From NCBI GenBank assembly GCA_964385645.1, contig CAYLPT010000200.1, positions 1 through 20,315 of the forward strand: a DNA stretch of 20,315 bases, in the 5' to 3' direction. The stretch is from CAYLPT01 sp964385645. Lineage in GTDB: Bacteria; Armatimonadota; Hebobacteria; Hebobacterales; Hebobacteraceae. Below are positions 7,601 to 14,975 of this stretch, piece after piece; position 1 is the stretch's first letter, and each line of letters starts with the position of its first letter. A program made the position numbers and the translations under genes. The notes below the pieces were generated by a model. That model ran no database searches. It saw only the letters and a list, made by a program, of their open reading frames with translations, and was not told the DNA's origin.

Positions 7601-8985
7601 ATCACGTCGCCCTCGAGCCGGATGTACTTGGAGTCCTGGCCGCCGATCTCGAGGATGGACTCCACCTCCGGCAGGAAGGCCCGCGCCCCATGGGCCTGAG
7701 CGGTGATCTCGTTGCGGACGACGTCGGCGCCCACGTAGTCTCCGGTCAGATAGCGGCCTGACCCGGTGGTGGCGGCGTAGATCTCTCCGATCTCGTAGCC
7801 GGCCTCGAGGACCTGCTGGTGGATGCGGGCCACCGTATCGCGTACGGCCGACAGCGGGTCCCCGTCGGTGCGCCGGTAGTAGCTGGCGAGGATGCGGACC
7901 TGCCCGTCCACCTCGGTGATGAGGGCGGCCTTCGTGCTGACCGAGCCTATGTCCACGCCCAAGGCGGCGACGGGCACCAGCCTGGGCACGTCGCGGGGCG
8001 CCCCGCGGGCGCTGAGCATTTGGGAGCGGACCAGCCGCAGCGGCTCGGCGCCCTGATAGTCGAGGGGCCGCGCGATCTGCTCCTCGAGCGCCTCCAGCGC
8101 GGCCGCGAGGTCGAGCTCCGCCTCCGCCCGGAGCGCGGCCCCCACGGCCCCCAGCAGCAGGCTCTGGCGGGGGACGATGATGCGGTCCTCGGGGACCCCG
8201 AGTTCCTGCGCCAGGTACTTGTGCACCGCGGGATTGAGGGAGACGCCGCCGATGAACAGGATGTCATCCTCGAGCTCCCGGCCCCGCGCGATCGCCGCCC
8301 GGTAGTTGCGGCAGATGGCCTGGTGGACGCCGGCGGCGATGCGCTCCCGCGGGGTGCCCTTCTGGTAGAGATGCACGATGTCTGACTCAGTGAACACCGC
8401 GCAGCGCCCGGAGAGGGTGGCGGGGTTCTCGGTCTCCAGGGCGACGCGGGCGAACTCCTCGACGGAGGGGTAGTTGAGCCGGCGGGCCATGTGGTTGAGG
8501 AAGGAGCCGCTGCCGGCGGCGCACTTGCTGCTGAGCACGGCGTCGTCGAGCAGCAGCCGCCCGGCGACCTCGTCCCGCTGGAAGCGCAGGAGCTTCTGGG
8601 TCTCCCGGCCCATCTCGATGATGGTGCGGGCGCCGGGGTGCAGCAGGTGGCAGGCGGCGGCGATGGCGTTGGGCTCGTCCACGGGCGCCAGGCCCAGGAG
8701 CGCCGCCACCTGGGGCGCGCCGCTGCCCGTGACCCCAACCAGGGGACGCGTCTCGCCCGCCTCCCTCACCCGCGCCAGGAAGTCTCGGACGCGCTCCAGG
8801 GGCCGGCCCTGCACGGGCAGCCGGCCCAACTCGGCGCCCTCCCGGCCGCGGACGACCACGGCCTTGATGGTCTCGGCGCCGATGTCAATGCCCAGCCGGG
8901 CGGGGCCGGCGGGGGCCTCGGCAGGAGGTATGCGGTCTCTGTGGGAGGCCTCGCGGGCGTCTTCGGTGGTCGCGCTGTCAGTCAT
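4627..8985 (-). CDS. Tandem acyl-CoA dehydratase activase / DUF2229 fusion protein
   Basis: This 1452-residue protein belongs to the large BadF/BadG/BcrA/BcrD (HgdC-type) activase-related family. Two ASKHA ATPase domains are in tandem, at about residues 31-290 (LGIDIGAETIKA) and 342-600 (LGVDIGSVSTKA). Each has both cysteines that in HgdC hold a [4Fe-4S] cluster at the dimer interface: C155/C195 (CAAGSG, GRCAVF) and C471/C510 (CAAGTG, WQCTVF). A Cys cluster at 627, 630, 634 and 653 follows. Then comes a DUF2229/HgdB-like region from about 690 with conserved C743, C770 and C785 and a C-terminal part ending near VNVIPFNCMPG. Known relatives use ATP to drive low-potential electron transfer; the substrate of this fused form is unknown. 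No dehydratase subunit gene lies nearby. The gene has its own promoter. Confidence 0.9.
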   Translation of the reverse strand: MTDSATTEDAREASHRDRIPPAEAPAGPARLGIDIGAETIKAVVVRGREGAELGRLPVQGRPLERVRDFLARVREAGETRPLVGVTGSGAPQVAALLGLAPVDEPNAIAAACHLLHPGARTIIEMGRETQKLLRFQRDEVAGRLLLDDAVLSSKCAAGSGSFLNHMARRLNYPSVEEFARVALETENPATLSGRCAVFTESDIVHLYQKGTPRERIAAGVHQAICRNYRAAIARGRELEDDILFIGGVSLNPAVHKYLAQELGVPEDRIIVPRQSLLLGAVGAALRAEAELDLAAALEALEEQIARPLDYQGAEPLRLVRSQMLSARGAPRDVPRLVPVAALGVDIGSVSTKAALITEVDGQVRILASYYRRTDGDPLSAVRDTVARIHQQVLEAGYEIGEIYAATTGSGRYLTGDYVGADVVRNEITAQAHGARAFLPEVESILEIGGQDSKYIRLEGDVIVDFEMNKACAAGTGAFLEKQADRLGLDIAEFGPTALRASRPPELDWQCTVFSESAAVYYQQNNVPIEDLCAGICLASAKNYLNKNVANRRIGDKVAFQGAVAFNQGMVAAFETILGRPIVVPPHPHLTGAIGAAWIAYRERPESSSFRGFERIAAGDYQLSSFECKGCPNRCDVNVFQLEGGPKYYYNDRCERYSGAHKRGLGEGLPDLFAEREQMLMAGADAEAPEGAPTVGIPRGLMFADYFPLFRAFFQALGLRVVPSEPTNKAIIAKGVSSVAGEPCFPLKVAHGHVAHLLERDLDYLFLPGVCDREQPNPRLRQSHTCPYVMSAPELIAAALRLEERARPVLLRPRFFFRRGERHLRRVLGELGAQLGKDKGEVAAAIDAGLQALSKFRAQVQARGREVLAQLGEDQRVFVVLGRPYTAYDRAVNMDIGRKIQDLGILALPLDFLPLEGEDISDAWPNAYSTQLQKMLAAARLIRRDPRLRAVVLTYFACGPDTFATPFFRDEIGEPCYVMQIDEHTADAGVITRMEAFADTAVHRQARAPQPVIRTADTPLLSLDGRRLWIPHACDAAQVMAAALRAWGIEAAPLPRSEDPGLNLARRAISEDVCLPMLVTTQDMLERAGAPDFDPARDAFFQGQSEGPCRFGMYYMMQKRIFDKLGLGDVPIVTLGNRSADGGLGAAFLLVAWAAMIGHDMLDKMRLHTRPYEAEPGRSDEIFARFLRELCEHAIPAQRDALRTARGRLRFALGRHTDPIADLLRRAQREFAAVPRKDGEARPLVGLVGEWFVRIHDGANQHIIRKLESAGAEVWLAPPSEFFSYSLRIGGLLAADRWRDTRAWPDLQLALSRALLTRVAMRDEHRLYDATLPYLEGLDDIGPDEIIEKGARYVHPSFGGEAICSMGKARDFAARGLDGIVNVIPFNCMPGMAVAMLSQAFRRDEDNLPFLNLDYDGFVDAGRDAKIVSFMSQVKERRAARASAARATAHREG

Positions 8986-9012
8986 CGCTTGTCTCTGGCT
9001 GGGTTGCGAACT

Positions 9013-9046
9013 GGGGGTATTGCAGGTGAGCGCACCCCCGCCTCAC
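9013..9046 (-). promoter_or_regulatory. Possible pseudoknot in the activase leader
   Basis: On the minus-strand leader RNA, GUGAG (9046-9042) can pair with CUCAC (9030-9026), and GGGGGU (9039-9034) with ACCCCC (9018-9013). The interleaved order gives an H-type pseudoknot with loops of 2, 3 and 7 nt, ending 27 nt before the start codon. Short stems in GC-rich DNA can arise by chance. Confidence 0.25.
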
Positions 9047-9071
9047 AGCAGGCGCGGGCGCCCGCCAGGCA

Positions 9072-9100
9072 ATGATAGCCAGGCCCCGGTGAGCTGTCAA
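9072..9100 (-). promoter_or_regulatory. Sigma70-type promoter for the activase-like gene
   Basis: Read on the minus strand, TTGACA (9100-9095) and TATCAT (9077-9072) are separated by exactly 17 bases, 11 of 12 matches to consensus. Transcription should start near 9065, giving a leader of about 80 nt before ATG 8985. This makes the activase gene a separate unit from the CCA enzyme gene upstream. Confidence 0.75.
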
Positions 9101-9166
9101 CCAAGCGCGCGGCGGACTGGGCCGGCGCCGGCACACCGCGCGGGCCCTCCGGGCGACACGGCGTTC

Positions 9167-9182
9167 GGCCGCCGAAGCGGCC
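9167..9182 (-). terminator. UUCG-tetraloop hairpin after the CCA enzyme gene
   Basis: Five to twenty bases after the stop codon the minus strand reads GGCCGC-TTCG-GCGGCC, a perfect 6-bp stem with a cUUCGg tetraloop, which is exceptionally stable in RNA. There is no T-tract after it, so it may be a non-canonical terminator or a 3'-end stabiliser. Confidence 0.5.
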
Positions 9183-9186
9183 CTCC

Positions 9187-10539
9187 TCAGCCCTCGGCGG
9201 CGCCCGGGCGGAAGCGCCGCCGGAGCGCCTCCCTCGCCTCCTCTGGAGTGCTCACCCGGCCCTCGATCTGCTCCTCGAGGAGGAACCGCAGCGCCTCGCC
9301 CACCCGCGGGCCGGGTGCGATGCCCAGCAGGGCCATCACCTCCTCGCCGTTCAGCAGGGGCCTCATGCGCGCCAGGTCGCCCGCCTCGCCGATCTCTGCG
9401 GCCCTGCGCCTGAGCTCCTCGAGGCGGCGGGCGAAGTCGGGGTAGTCCGAGGGCTCGCTGGCCCGCACGTCCGCGTCGGCCAGGGCGATGGCGTCCTCGA
9501 GGCGGTCCCCCAGGTCGTACATGAGCCGGCGGACCGCGGAGGGAGACCACTCGGGGCGGTAGTAGGGGATGCGCAGGTGGTGGCGGATGAGGAGGACTGT
9601 TTCCTCGACGAGGCTCTCCGGCTGACGGAGGCGCCTGAGGACCTCGCGGGCGCGTTCGGCGCCGATGACTTCGTGGCGGTAGAAGTGGACGCCGCCCTCA
9701 TCCTCGGAGAGGGTCTCCGGCTTGGCGATGTCATGCAGGAGCGCGGCATAGCGGAGGGCGAGCCGCGCCGGCACGTGGGCGACGGTGTCGAGGGTGTGGT
9801 CGAGAAGGTCCTTCATGTGGTGGCGGGTGGGCTCGGGCAGGTGCAGGTTGAGAAGCTCGGGCAGGGCGTGACGGGCGAGCCCGAGGCTCAGCATGAGGCG
9901 AAGGCCCTCGGCGGGATGGGGGGAGAGCAGGACGCCGTCGAGCTCGTCGCGGATGCGCTCGTGGGAGATGCGGCACAGCTCATCGGCGGCGCCGGCGATG
10001 GCGGCGGCCGCGGCAGGGTCGAGCTCGAAGCCGAGGGCGGCGCAGAAGCGGACCGCGCGCAGCATGCGCAGCGGGTCCTCGGCGATGCGGGCCGCGGGCT
10101 CGCCGACGAAGCGGATGCTGCGCTCCCGCAGGTCCCGGCGGCCGCCGTGGGGGTCCGCAAGCTTGCCGGTGTGGAGGTCGCGGGCCATGGCGTTGATGGT
10201 GAAGTCGCGCCGCGCCAGGTCGGCGGCGAGGTCGGAGCCGAAGGCGACCTCGGGCTTGCGGGAGATGCCGTCATAGGTGTCGGTGCGGAAGGTGGTGATC
10301 TCGGCCTTCACGCCGGCGTACTCGAGGCCCACGGTGCCGAACTTCTCACCCACCAGCCAGACCGCGTCGGCCCAGGGCTCGACGCGGCGGCGGACTTCAT
10401 CCGGGAGGGCGTCGGTGGCGAGGTCGAGGTCGCGGCTGGGCCGGCCGAGCAGCTCGTCGCGCAGGCAGCCCCCGACGAGGTGGAGCTGGCGATCCGAGAA
10501 GGCCTCGGTGAGCCTGGCGATGAGCTGGTCGCGGGACAT
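9187..10539 (-). CDS. CCA tRNA nucleotidyltransferase with HD domain
   Basis: A class II nucleotidyltransferase of 450 residues that adds or repairs the 3' CCA of tRNA in the cytoplasm. The head domain shows LVGGCLRDELLG at 21-32, the catalytic DLD at 37-39, third carboxylate E80 (AEITTFR), RRDFTINA at 110-117, and the nucleotide-selecting EDPLR at 154-158 (E154, D155, R158) followed by RAVRF. An HD domain follows: H247 in LLDHTLD and HD at 269-270 (ALLHDIAKPET). Such HD domains can carry phosphohydrolase activity. ATG 10539 is chosen because the open frame further upstream overlaps the SLH gene and matches nothing. No clear Shine-Dalgarno is visible, so the gene may depend on read-through from the SLH gene 127 bp upstream. 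Whether it adds CCA or only A cannot be fixed by eye. Confidence 0.92.
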   Translation of the reverse strand: MSRDQLIARLTEAFSDRQLHLVGGCLRDELLGRPSRDLDLATDALPDEVRRRVEPWADAVWLVGEKFGTVGLEYAGVKAEITTFRTDTYDGISRKPEVAFGSDLAADLARRDFTINAMARDLHTGKLADPHGGRRDLRERSIRFVGEPAARIAEDPLRMLRAVRFCAALGFELDPAAAAAIAGAADELCRISHERIRDELDGVLLSPHPAEGLRLMLSLGLARHALPELLNLHLPEPTRHHMKDLLDHTLDTVAHVPARLALRYAALLHDIAKPETLSEDEGGVHFYRHEVIGAERAREVLRRLRQPESLVEETVLLIRHHLRIPYYRPEWSPSAVRRLMYDLGDRLEDAIALADADVRASEPSDYPDFARRLEELRRRAAEIGEAGDLARMRPLLNGEEVMALLGIAPGPRVGEALRFLLEEQIEGRVSTPEEAREALRRRFRPGAAEG

Positions 10540-10666
10540 GGTCGTGCGGGGCCGGACGACCGCCCCGACCCCCTCCAGTTCGTCACCGCTGCAGCCCGTC
10601 CTCCAGCGGCCGGCCTGGCCCCTCGGGCGTGCAGGCAGAGGCGCGCGCCCGCCGGAGAGGCCCCTC

Positions 10667-13600
10667 CTACATCGGCAGCCGGAAGGCGCGCTGCACGAAC
10701 ACCGCCATCTGGTCGCGGCTGACCGCCACGTCGGGCCGATAGGTGCTGTCCGGGTAGCCCGCCACCACGCCCTCAGCCGCGCAGTGCTCGATCCAGCGAT
10801 AGGCCCAGTGGTCGGCCGGCACGTCGGGGAAGCGCGGCTCGGCCGGGGGATCGGCCACGCCTTCATCTCCGCCCTCCATACCCCGCGCCACGAACACCGC
10901 CATCTGCGCCCGGTCCACCGCCAGCGTCGGCGCATAGGTCACCGCGTCGTAGCCCTGTACGATGGCATGGGCCACCGCATACTCCACGTACTTGTACGCC
11001 CAGTGGTCGCTGGGCACGTCCTCGAAGGTCGCCGTCGCCGGCCCGGTGGGGATGCTCGCATCGCCGCCCGCCATCGCCCGGGAGATGAACACCGCCATCT
11101 GATCGCGGGAGACGGGGAGGCTGGGTCGGTAGGTGCCGTCGGGAAATCCGGAGACGATGCCGGCGTCGCGGCAGGCCAGGATCTCCCGGTACGCCCAGTG
11201 GCCTGCCGCGACATCGTCAAAAGGGCGGCCGCGCTCCAAGGCGAGGGCGACCGCCTCTCTGGCCAGGAAGAGGGCCGCCGGGTCGGGCAAGATCTGTGTT
11301 GAGTAGCGGCCCCCGGGGTTGGGCACCGGCACCAGCTCCCGAGCGAGCGCGAGCGCGGCCTCGCCCTCCGCATAGGGGCGGCCCTCCTGGGCCGCCAGCG
11401 CCACCAGCTCAGAGAGCGCGCTGAGGTAGAGGTGATCCTCGACCCCCTCCCTGGCCTGCTCGAAGCGGAGCGAGCTCACCGGCCCGTCGTGGCCGATCAC
11501 GCCCCCGGGGTAGAGCAGGAAGCCGTCACCGTTCGGGTAGCGCACCCACCCGGTCACCCCGGGCTGGTCGCTCTGGCGGATGTAGGCGTGCCAGCCGTAC
11601 TCATAGGGATTGTAAGTGTACCAGGGCACTCCCCAGAACTCGTATGCCTCGGCCCCGTAATGGAAGCAGTAGTGGGGCAGCAGGCGCTCGATCGCTAAGA
11701 AGGGCGTATCGGTGCACATCTGCCCATCGGTCGTGAAGTAGATGCGGTCGCCCCGGGCGCGGAGCTCCTCCATCTTCTCCGGGGAAACGATCCCGTAGTG
11801 CCCGATGCCCCACACGGTCAGATAGCCATCCCACTCGGGCACGTGGTGCCAGGTGCTGGCGTAGATCGGGATGTCGGGGTCAACCTCGTGGATCATCTGG
11901 CAGAGGGCCTTCATCTGCTCGATGATGCGGGGATTCCAGTAGCAGGGCTCATCCGAGATGTAAAGGATGACCCGGTCAGCCCAGCCCCTCTCCTTCATAT
12001 GCTCCCAGTAAGCGCGCAGGCAGGCCTGATAGGCCTGCTTGAACTCGGGGCGAAGCTGGCCGGGGTCGGCGTCGTCGTAGGGATAAGCGCCCTCGTAAGG
12101 GGCCTCGCCCCACTTCTCGTACGGCGGGTGGCCCCAGCCGAAGAGGTAGAACTGCCAGGGGGTGTAAGCGTGGGGCAGGTGCAGCTCGTCGAAGTAGCGC
12201 GCGGCCGCCGCGTCGTGGGCCGAGAAGTCGGTGCTGACCACGCCGTCCTGGTAGTTGACGATCGGCTCGGGCCAGACGGCGTCCGGGCACAGGCGGTTGG
12301 CGGCCATGCGCTCCACGATCTCGGCATGGACCTCGGCTCGGGACTTACCCGGCTCGCCCCAGAAGTCGCCGAAGCGCACGTCGTAGACGGCGGCCAGGGC
12401 GGGCTCATCTGGCAGCTCGAAGTCCCACACGCGCACGGTGAAGGGAAGCTCCGTCAGCACGGCGTCGCCGCGGAGCAGCCTGACCCGGCCCTCGTACTCG
12501 CCCGCCGGCGCGCCCCGGGGCACGCTCAGGGTGATCCACACCGGCTGCGTCACGCCAGGCGCGAGGTCGAAGCGGTCGGTGGGCAGCAGCGGGTCGGGCC
12601 ACAGCCCCGCCCAGCCGTCGCAGGCCGGCGCCGAGGCGGGGATCTTGCGGCGCCAGGCCGGCAAAGCGCTCCAGTAGTAGTTCGTCGGGTGGTCCACGGG
12701 CACATAGCCCACCACCGCGATCTCCACCTCCTCGAGGCGGAACCCGCCCGGGCCGGCGGGAGGGTCAACCTCGACCCTCACGCCCGGAAGGGTCTCGGCG
12801 CTGCGGAAGGCGATCTGGAGCGGCTCCTTCTCATTGCGGGCTGCGCTGATGCGGGCCGGCGCGGGCGCGGCCGGCTGGGGGTCGTCGGCGAAGACCTTGA
12901 CGAGGGCGTTGACCGGCCAGATGGAGACGCCGGGGGGCTCCTCGCGGCACTCCAGGCGTCCGACATTCGCGCGGGAGACGGGCACGACGACCGCGCCATC
13001 GTGCCACACCGTCCCGCGGGCGTTCATGGTGAGGTGGATCTGGAAGTTGACGCAGTCGGGCGGCATGTGGAACACGCCGGACAGCAGCGTCCAGTCGGTG
13101 GCGCCGCTAATGGATGGGCCCGCGTCCGCGTACTGCTGGGTCTCGCACAGCTCGCCGGCCGCGTTGCGGTAGTGGGCGTAGATGCGCACATCGCCGTCGT
13201 GGAGGTTCTGGCACTTCACCCATGCCGCGTAGAGGTAACTGGCGCCCGGCTCGACGGCGACATCCTGCGTCCAGCCGAGCCACGACTTCTCGCCCTCATC
13301 CGGGAAGTCAATGCGCGCGCAGCGTTCGCCGAACTTGCCGGGCGCATCGAGGGTCAGCATGGCCCCCGTTGGGTCCGACGCACGCCAGCCCTCGGGGAGC
13401 GGGTCGCCGAGTTCGAAGCTCGGGTTCTGTATCAGGTTGACGGGGCTCTCAAGCAGACCCGCGTAATCGGCCCCCGGAGCGGCCGGTATGCGCTCGTCGC
13501 GGGAGAGGTACAGGTACCACGTGGTCACGCTCTGGGGCGCGGCTTCACCCGCCACGAGCAGAGAACCGCCCACCCGGTAGGCGGGCAGCGGAGTGCCATC

Positions 13601-14731
13601 CTCGGTCACCCGGAGGCTGTCCTCATTGAGCTCCATCCCCGGCCGGCCGAGCACCCGCGCGAGATCCACCTGGGTGAGCCCGGAGGGGGCGTCGGCCACA
13701 TTCACCAGGGTCGCCGGCCAACGGAACTCCCACTGCACGTCATCGCCGGGGTCATCATCGTACCAGGGCGCGTCGGCGCCGACTCCGGTGAGGGTGAGCC
13801 GCTCGGGCGGGGCCGCCGAGGCGGTGAGCAGAGGCGGGTCGAGGCACTCGAGGGATACGTCGTCGAACCAGGCGACGCCGGTGCCCCAGAGCACGGTGCC
13901 GAGGCTCGCCTGATCGGCATCCGCGGGCGCGGTGAACTCGAAGGAGACCTCTTTCCAGTCATAGATCCCGCCGCCTCCGCTGAGGATGTGGTTGATGGCC
14001 ATGGGGTTCGCGTCGTTCCCCACGTGGAGGTACCAGCCGGCGTCTCCCTCGACGCCCTCCGCCCTGACCCAGCCGCGCATGACGTAGCGGGCGCCGCCGA
14101 TGATGTGGATGCCGCTCTGGCGGGTCGAGATCCAGCTCCACTGCGCGCCCTCTGCGACCGTGGTCTTCAGGCAGCGGGAGCCGGAGCGCGGGTTCTCGGT
14201 AGTCCAAGAGGCCTCGCGCTGCGCGTCGGGCGGGTCGTGTCGCCAGCCTGTGGGCGCGTCGCCCTCGCCGTGCTCCAGGCCGCCGTTGCGCACGGTAAGG
14301 GAGGTCTCCAGGAAGTCGGGCACGGCCCACGCCCCGGGGTTGTCGAAGTACACGTAGTATGAGACCGCCCCTCCCGCCGGGCACTCGGCCGGCAAGACGA
14401 GGGTCGCCCCCTCGGGAATGGGGCCCCGCCTCACGGGCGCGCCCGCGGGGTCGTACAGCGCGAAGAGCAGTTCCGCGCCCTCGGCGTTCACGACGCGGAC
14501 CGCGCCCGCCTCCGCGCCCACCAAGTCGGCCTTCCCGGGCCCCCGGCCTACGGCGAGGTCCACGGGCGCCCCCGCGGCGTCGCGATCATGAGCGTTGGTG
14601 ATCTCCACCCGGAGGCGCGCCGCCCAGTAGCCATCGCCGGGCAGGTACAAGGGATGGTGCCAGGCGCCGGCAGAGCCCGCGGCGAGCACACAGAGAGTGA
14701 CGAGGACGACCGCCGTGGTGCGACAGAGCAT
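10667..14731 (-). CDS. Secreted SLH-anchored GH123/DUF4091-like protein
   Basis: This 1354-residue protein has a signal peptide (about 1-23, LCVLAAGSAGA) and should be displayed on the cell surface. Two CBM4/9-like beta-sandwich regions are at about 145-297 (NGGLEHGEGDAPTGW) and 431-590 (NLIQNPSFELGDPLPEGW). Residues about 640-1130 resemble the DUF4091/GH123 catalytic unit. A YISDEP motif carries D927-E928, the adjacent Asp-Glu pair that GH123 beta-N-acetylgalactosaminidases use in substrate-assisted catalysis. Three SLH repeats (about 1171, 1236 and 1301 to the end) each read F-D-V-x(3)-HWAY followed by an R-x-QMAVF ending, and serve to bind the secondary cell-wall polymer. The start has GGAGG seven bases upstream. 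A glycosidase role is likely, but the true sugar is unknown. Confidence 0.85.
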   Translation of the reverse strand: MLCRTTAVVLVTLCVLAAGSAGAWHHPLYLPGDGYWAARLRVEITNAHDRDAAGAPVDLAVGRGPGKADLVGAEAGAVRVVNAEGAELLFALYDPAGAPVRRGPIPEGATLVLPAECPAGGAVSYYVYFDNPGAWAVPDFLETSLTVRNGGLEHGEGDAPTGWRHDPPDAQREASWTTENPRSGSRCLKTTVAEGAQWSWISTRQSGIHIIGGARYVMRGWVRAEGVEGDAGWYLHVGNDANPMAINHILSGGGGIYDWKEVSFEFTAPADADQASLGTVLWGTGVAWFDDVSLECLDPPLLTASAAPPERLTLTGVGADAPWYDDDPGDDVQWEFRWPATLVNVADAPSGLTQVDLARVLGRPGMELNEDSLRVTEDGTPLPAYRVGGSLLVAGEAAPQSVTTWYLYLSRDERIPAAPGADYAGLLESPVNLIQNPSFELGDPLPEGWRASDPTGAMLTLDAPGKFGERCARIDFPDEGEKSWLGWTQDVAVEPGASYLYAAWVKCQNLHDGDVRIYAHYRNAAGELCETQQYADAGPSISGATDWTLLSGVFHMPPDCVNFQIHLTMNARGTVWHDGAVVVPVSRANVGRLECREEPPGVSIWPVNALVKVFADDPQPAAPAPARISAARNEKEPLQIAFRSAETLPGVRVEVDPPAGPGGFRLEEVEIAVVGYVPVDHPTNYYWSALPAWRRKIPASAPACDGWAGLWPDPLLPTDRFDLAPGVTQPVWITLSVPRGAPAGEYEGRVRLLRGDAVLTELPFTVRVWDFELPDEPALAAVYDVRFGDFWGEPGKSRAEVHAEIVERMAANRLCPDAVWPEPIVNYQDGVVSTDFSAHDAAAARYFDELHLPHAYTPWQFYLFGWGHPPYEKWGEAPYEGAYPYDDADPGQLRPEFKQAYQACLRAYWEHMKERGWADRVILYISDEPCYWNPRIIEQMKALCQMIHEVDPDIPIYASTWHHVPEWDGYLTVWGIGHYGIVSPEKMEELRARGDRIYFTTDGQMCTDTPFLAIERLLPHYCFHYGAEAYEFWGVPWYTYNPYEYGWHAYIRQSDQPGVTGWVRYPNGDGFLLYPGGVIGHDGPVSSLRFEQAREGVEDHLYLSALSELVALAAQEGRPYAEGEAALALARELVPVPNPGGRYSTQILPDPAALFLAREAVALALERGRPFDDVAAGHWAYREILACRDAGIVSGFPDGTYRPSLPVSRDQMAVFISRAMAGGDASIPTGPATATFEDVPSDHWAYKYVEYAVAHAIVQGYDAVTYAPTLAVDRAQMAVFVARGMEGGDEGVADPPAEPRFPDVPADHWAYRWIEHCAAEGVVAGYPDSTYRPDVAVSRDQMAVFVQRAFRLPM

Positions 14732-14738
14732 GATGCGC

Positions 14739-14743
14739 CTCCG
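14739..14743 (-). promoter_or_regulatory. Ribosome binding site of the SLH protein gene
   Basis: On the minus strand GGAGG stands seven bases before ATG 14731. With the signal peptide directly after, it fixes this start. Confidence 0.75.
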
Positions 14744-14798
14744 TGCGCGGCGTGACTTCGCCCGGCCTGGCGGTCAGGCAGACCTGGCCGGCGGCCCG

Positions 14799-14827
14799 AT
14801 TGTCCGCGAGAGGGGCCGCGGCGTCAA
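14799..14827 (-). promoter_or_regulatory. Predicted promoter of the SLH protein gene
   Basis: On the minus strand TTGACG (14827-14822) and GACAAT (14804-14799) are 17 bases apart. Transcription would begin near 14792, giving a leader of about 60 nt. The -10 box is only a partial match. Confidence 0.5.
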
Positions 14828-14881
14828 GCGCGCCGGCCGGGAAGGTGAGCCCCAGGGCCGGGGTGAAGAACCGGGCCACTG

Positions 14882-14911
14882 GGGGCCGGCTTCGCCGGGG
14901 AAGCCGGCCCC
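14882..14911. repeat. 12-bp inverted repeat in the divergent intergenic region
   Basis: GGGGCCGGCTTC (14882-14893) and GAAGCCGGCCCC (14900-14911) are perfect reverse complements with a 6-base loop. It lies between the divergent SLH and DUF6785 genes, about 55 bp upstream of the SLH -35 box and 65 bp before the permease start. It may be an operator, a REP-like element or a leader hairpin of the permease mRNA. The rest of 14732-14975 holds nothing else I can name. Confidence 0.5.
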
Positions 14912-14964
14912 GCCCGCGGCTGGCAGATATGCCGCCGGCAAGGGCGCATACCCCGGCCGCCCTC

Positions 14965-14973
14965 GGGAGGGGG
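14965..14973 (+). promoter_or_regulatory. Ribosome binding site deciding the permease start
   Basis: GGGAGGGGG directly precedes GTG 14976. The open frame continues some 90 codons further upstream, but that part is Gly/Arg/Pro-rich, non-hydrophobic and overlaps the divergent promoter. Confidence 0.6.
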
Positions 14974-14975
14974 CC

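Noticed and set aside
4924..7761. A 945-codon open frame on the plus strand opposite the activase gene
   Set aside because: It is the antisense shadow of a gene with high third-position GC; the product is Gly/Val/Glu-rich with no domain signature, while the minus-strand frame is full of known motifs.
10540..10666. A terminator between the SLH gene and the CCA enzyme gene
   Set aside because: Only short GC-palindromes are present, with no convincing stem-loop plus T-run, so read-through cannot be excluded.
10540..10935. N-terminal extension of the CCA enzyme upstream of ATG 10539
   Set aside because: It would run into the SLH gene in another frame, and its Arg/Trp/Ser-rich text is an out-of-frame reading of SLH repeats.
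10717..11220. Repeated text near the 3' end of the SLH gene as a DNA repeat or CRISPR
   Set aside because: The repetition is at protein level: three SLH domains about 65 codons apart, with diverged DNA.
11798..14362. An 854-codon open frame opposite the SLH protein gene
   Set aside because: Same antisense artefact; low-complexity composition and no recognisable domain.
14697..14975. Upstream extension of the DUF6785 protein
   Set aside because: It overlaps the divergent gene and its promoter and is Gly/Arg/Pro-rich; GTG 14976 has a strong ribosome site.
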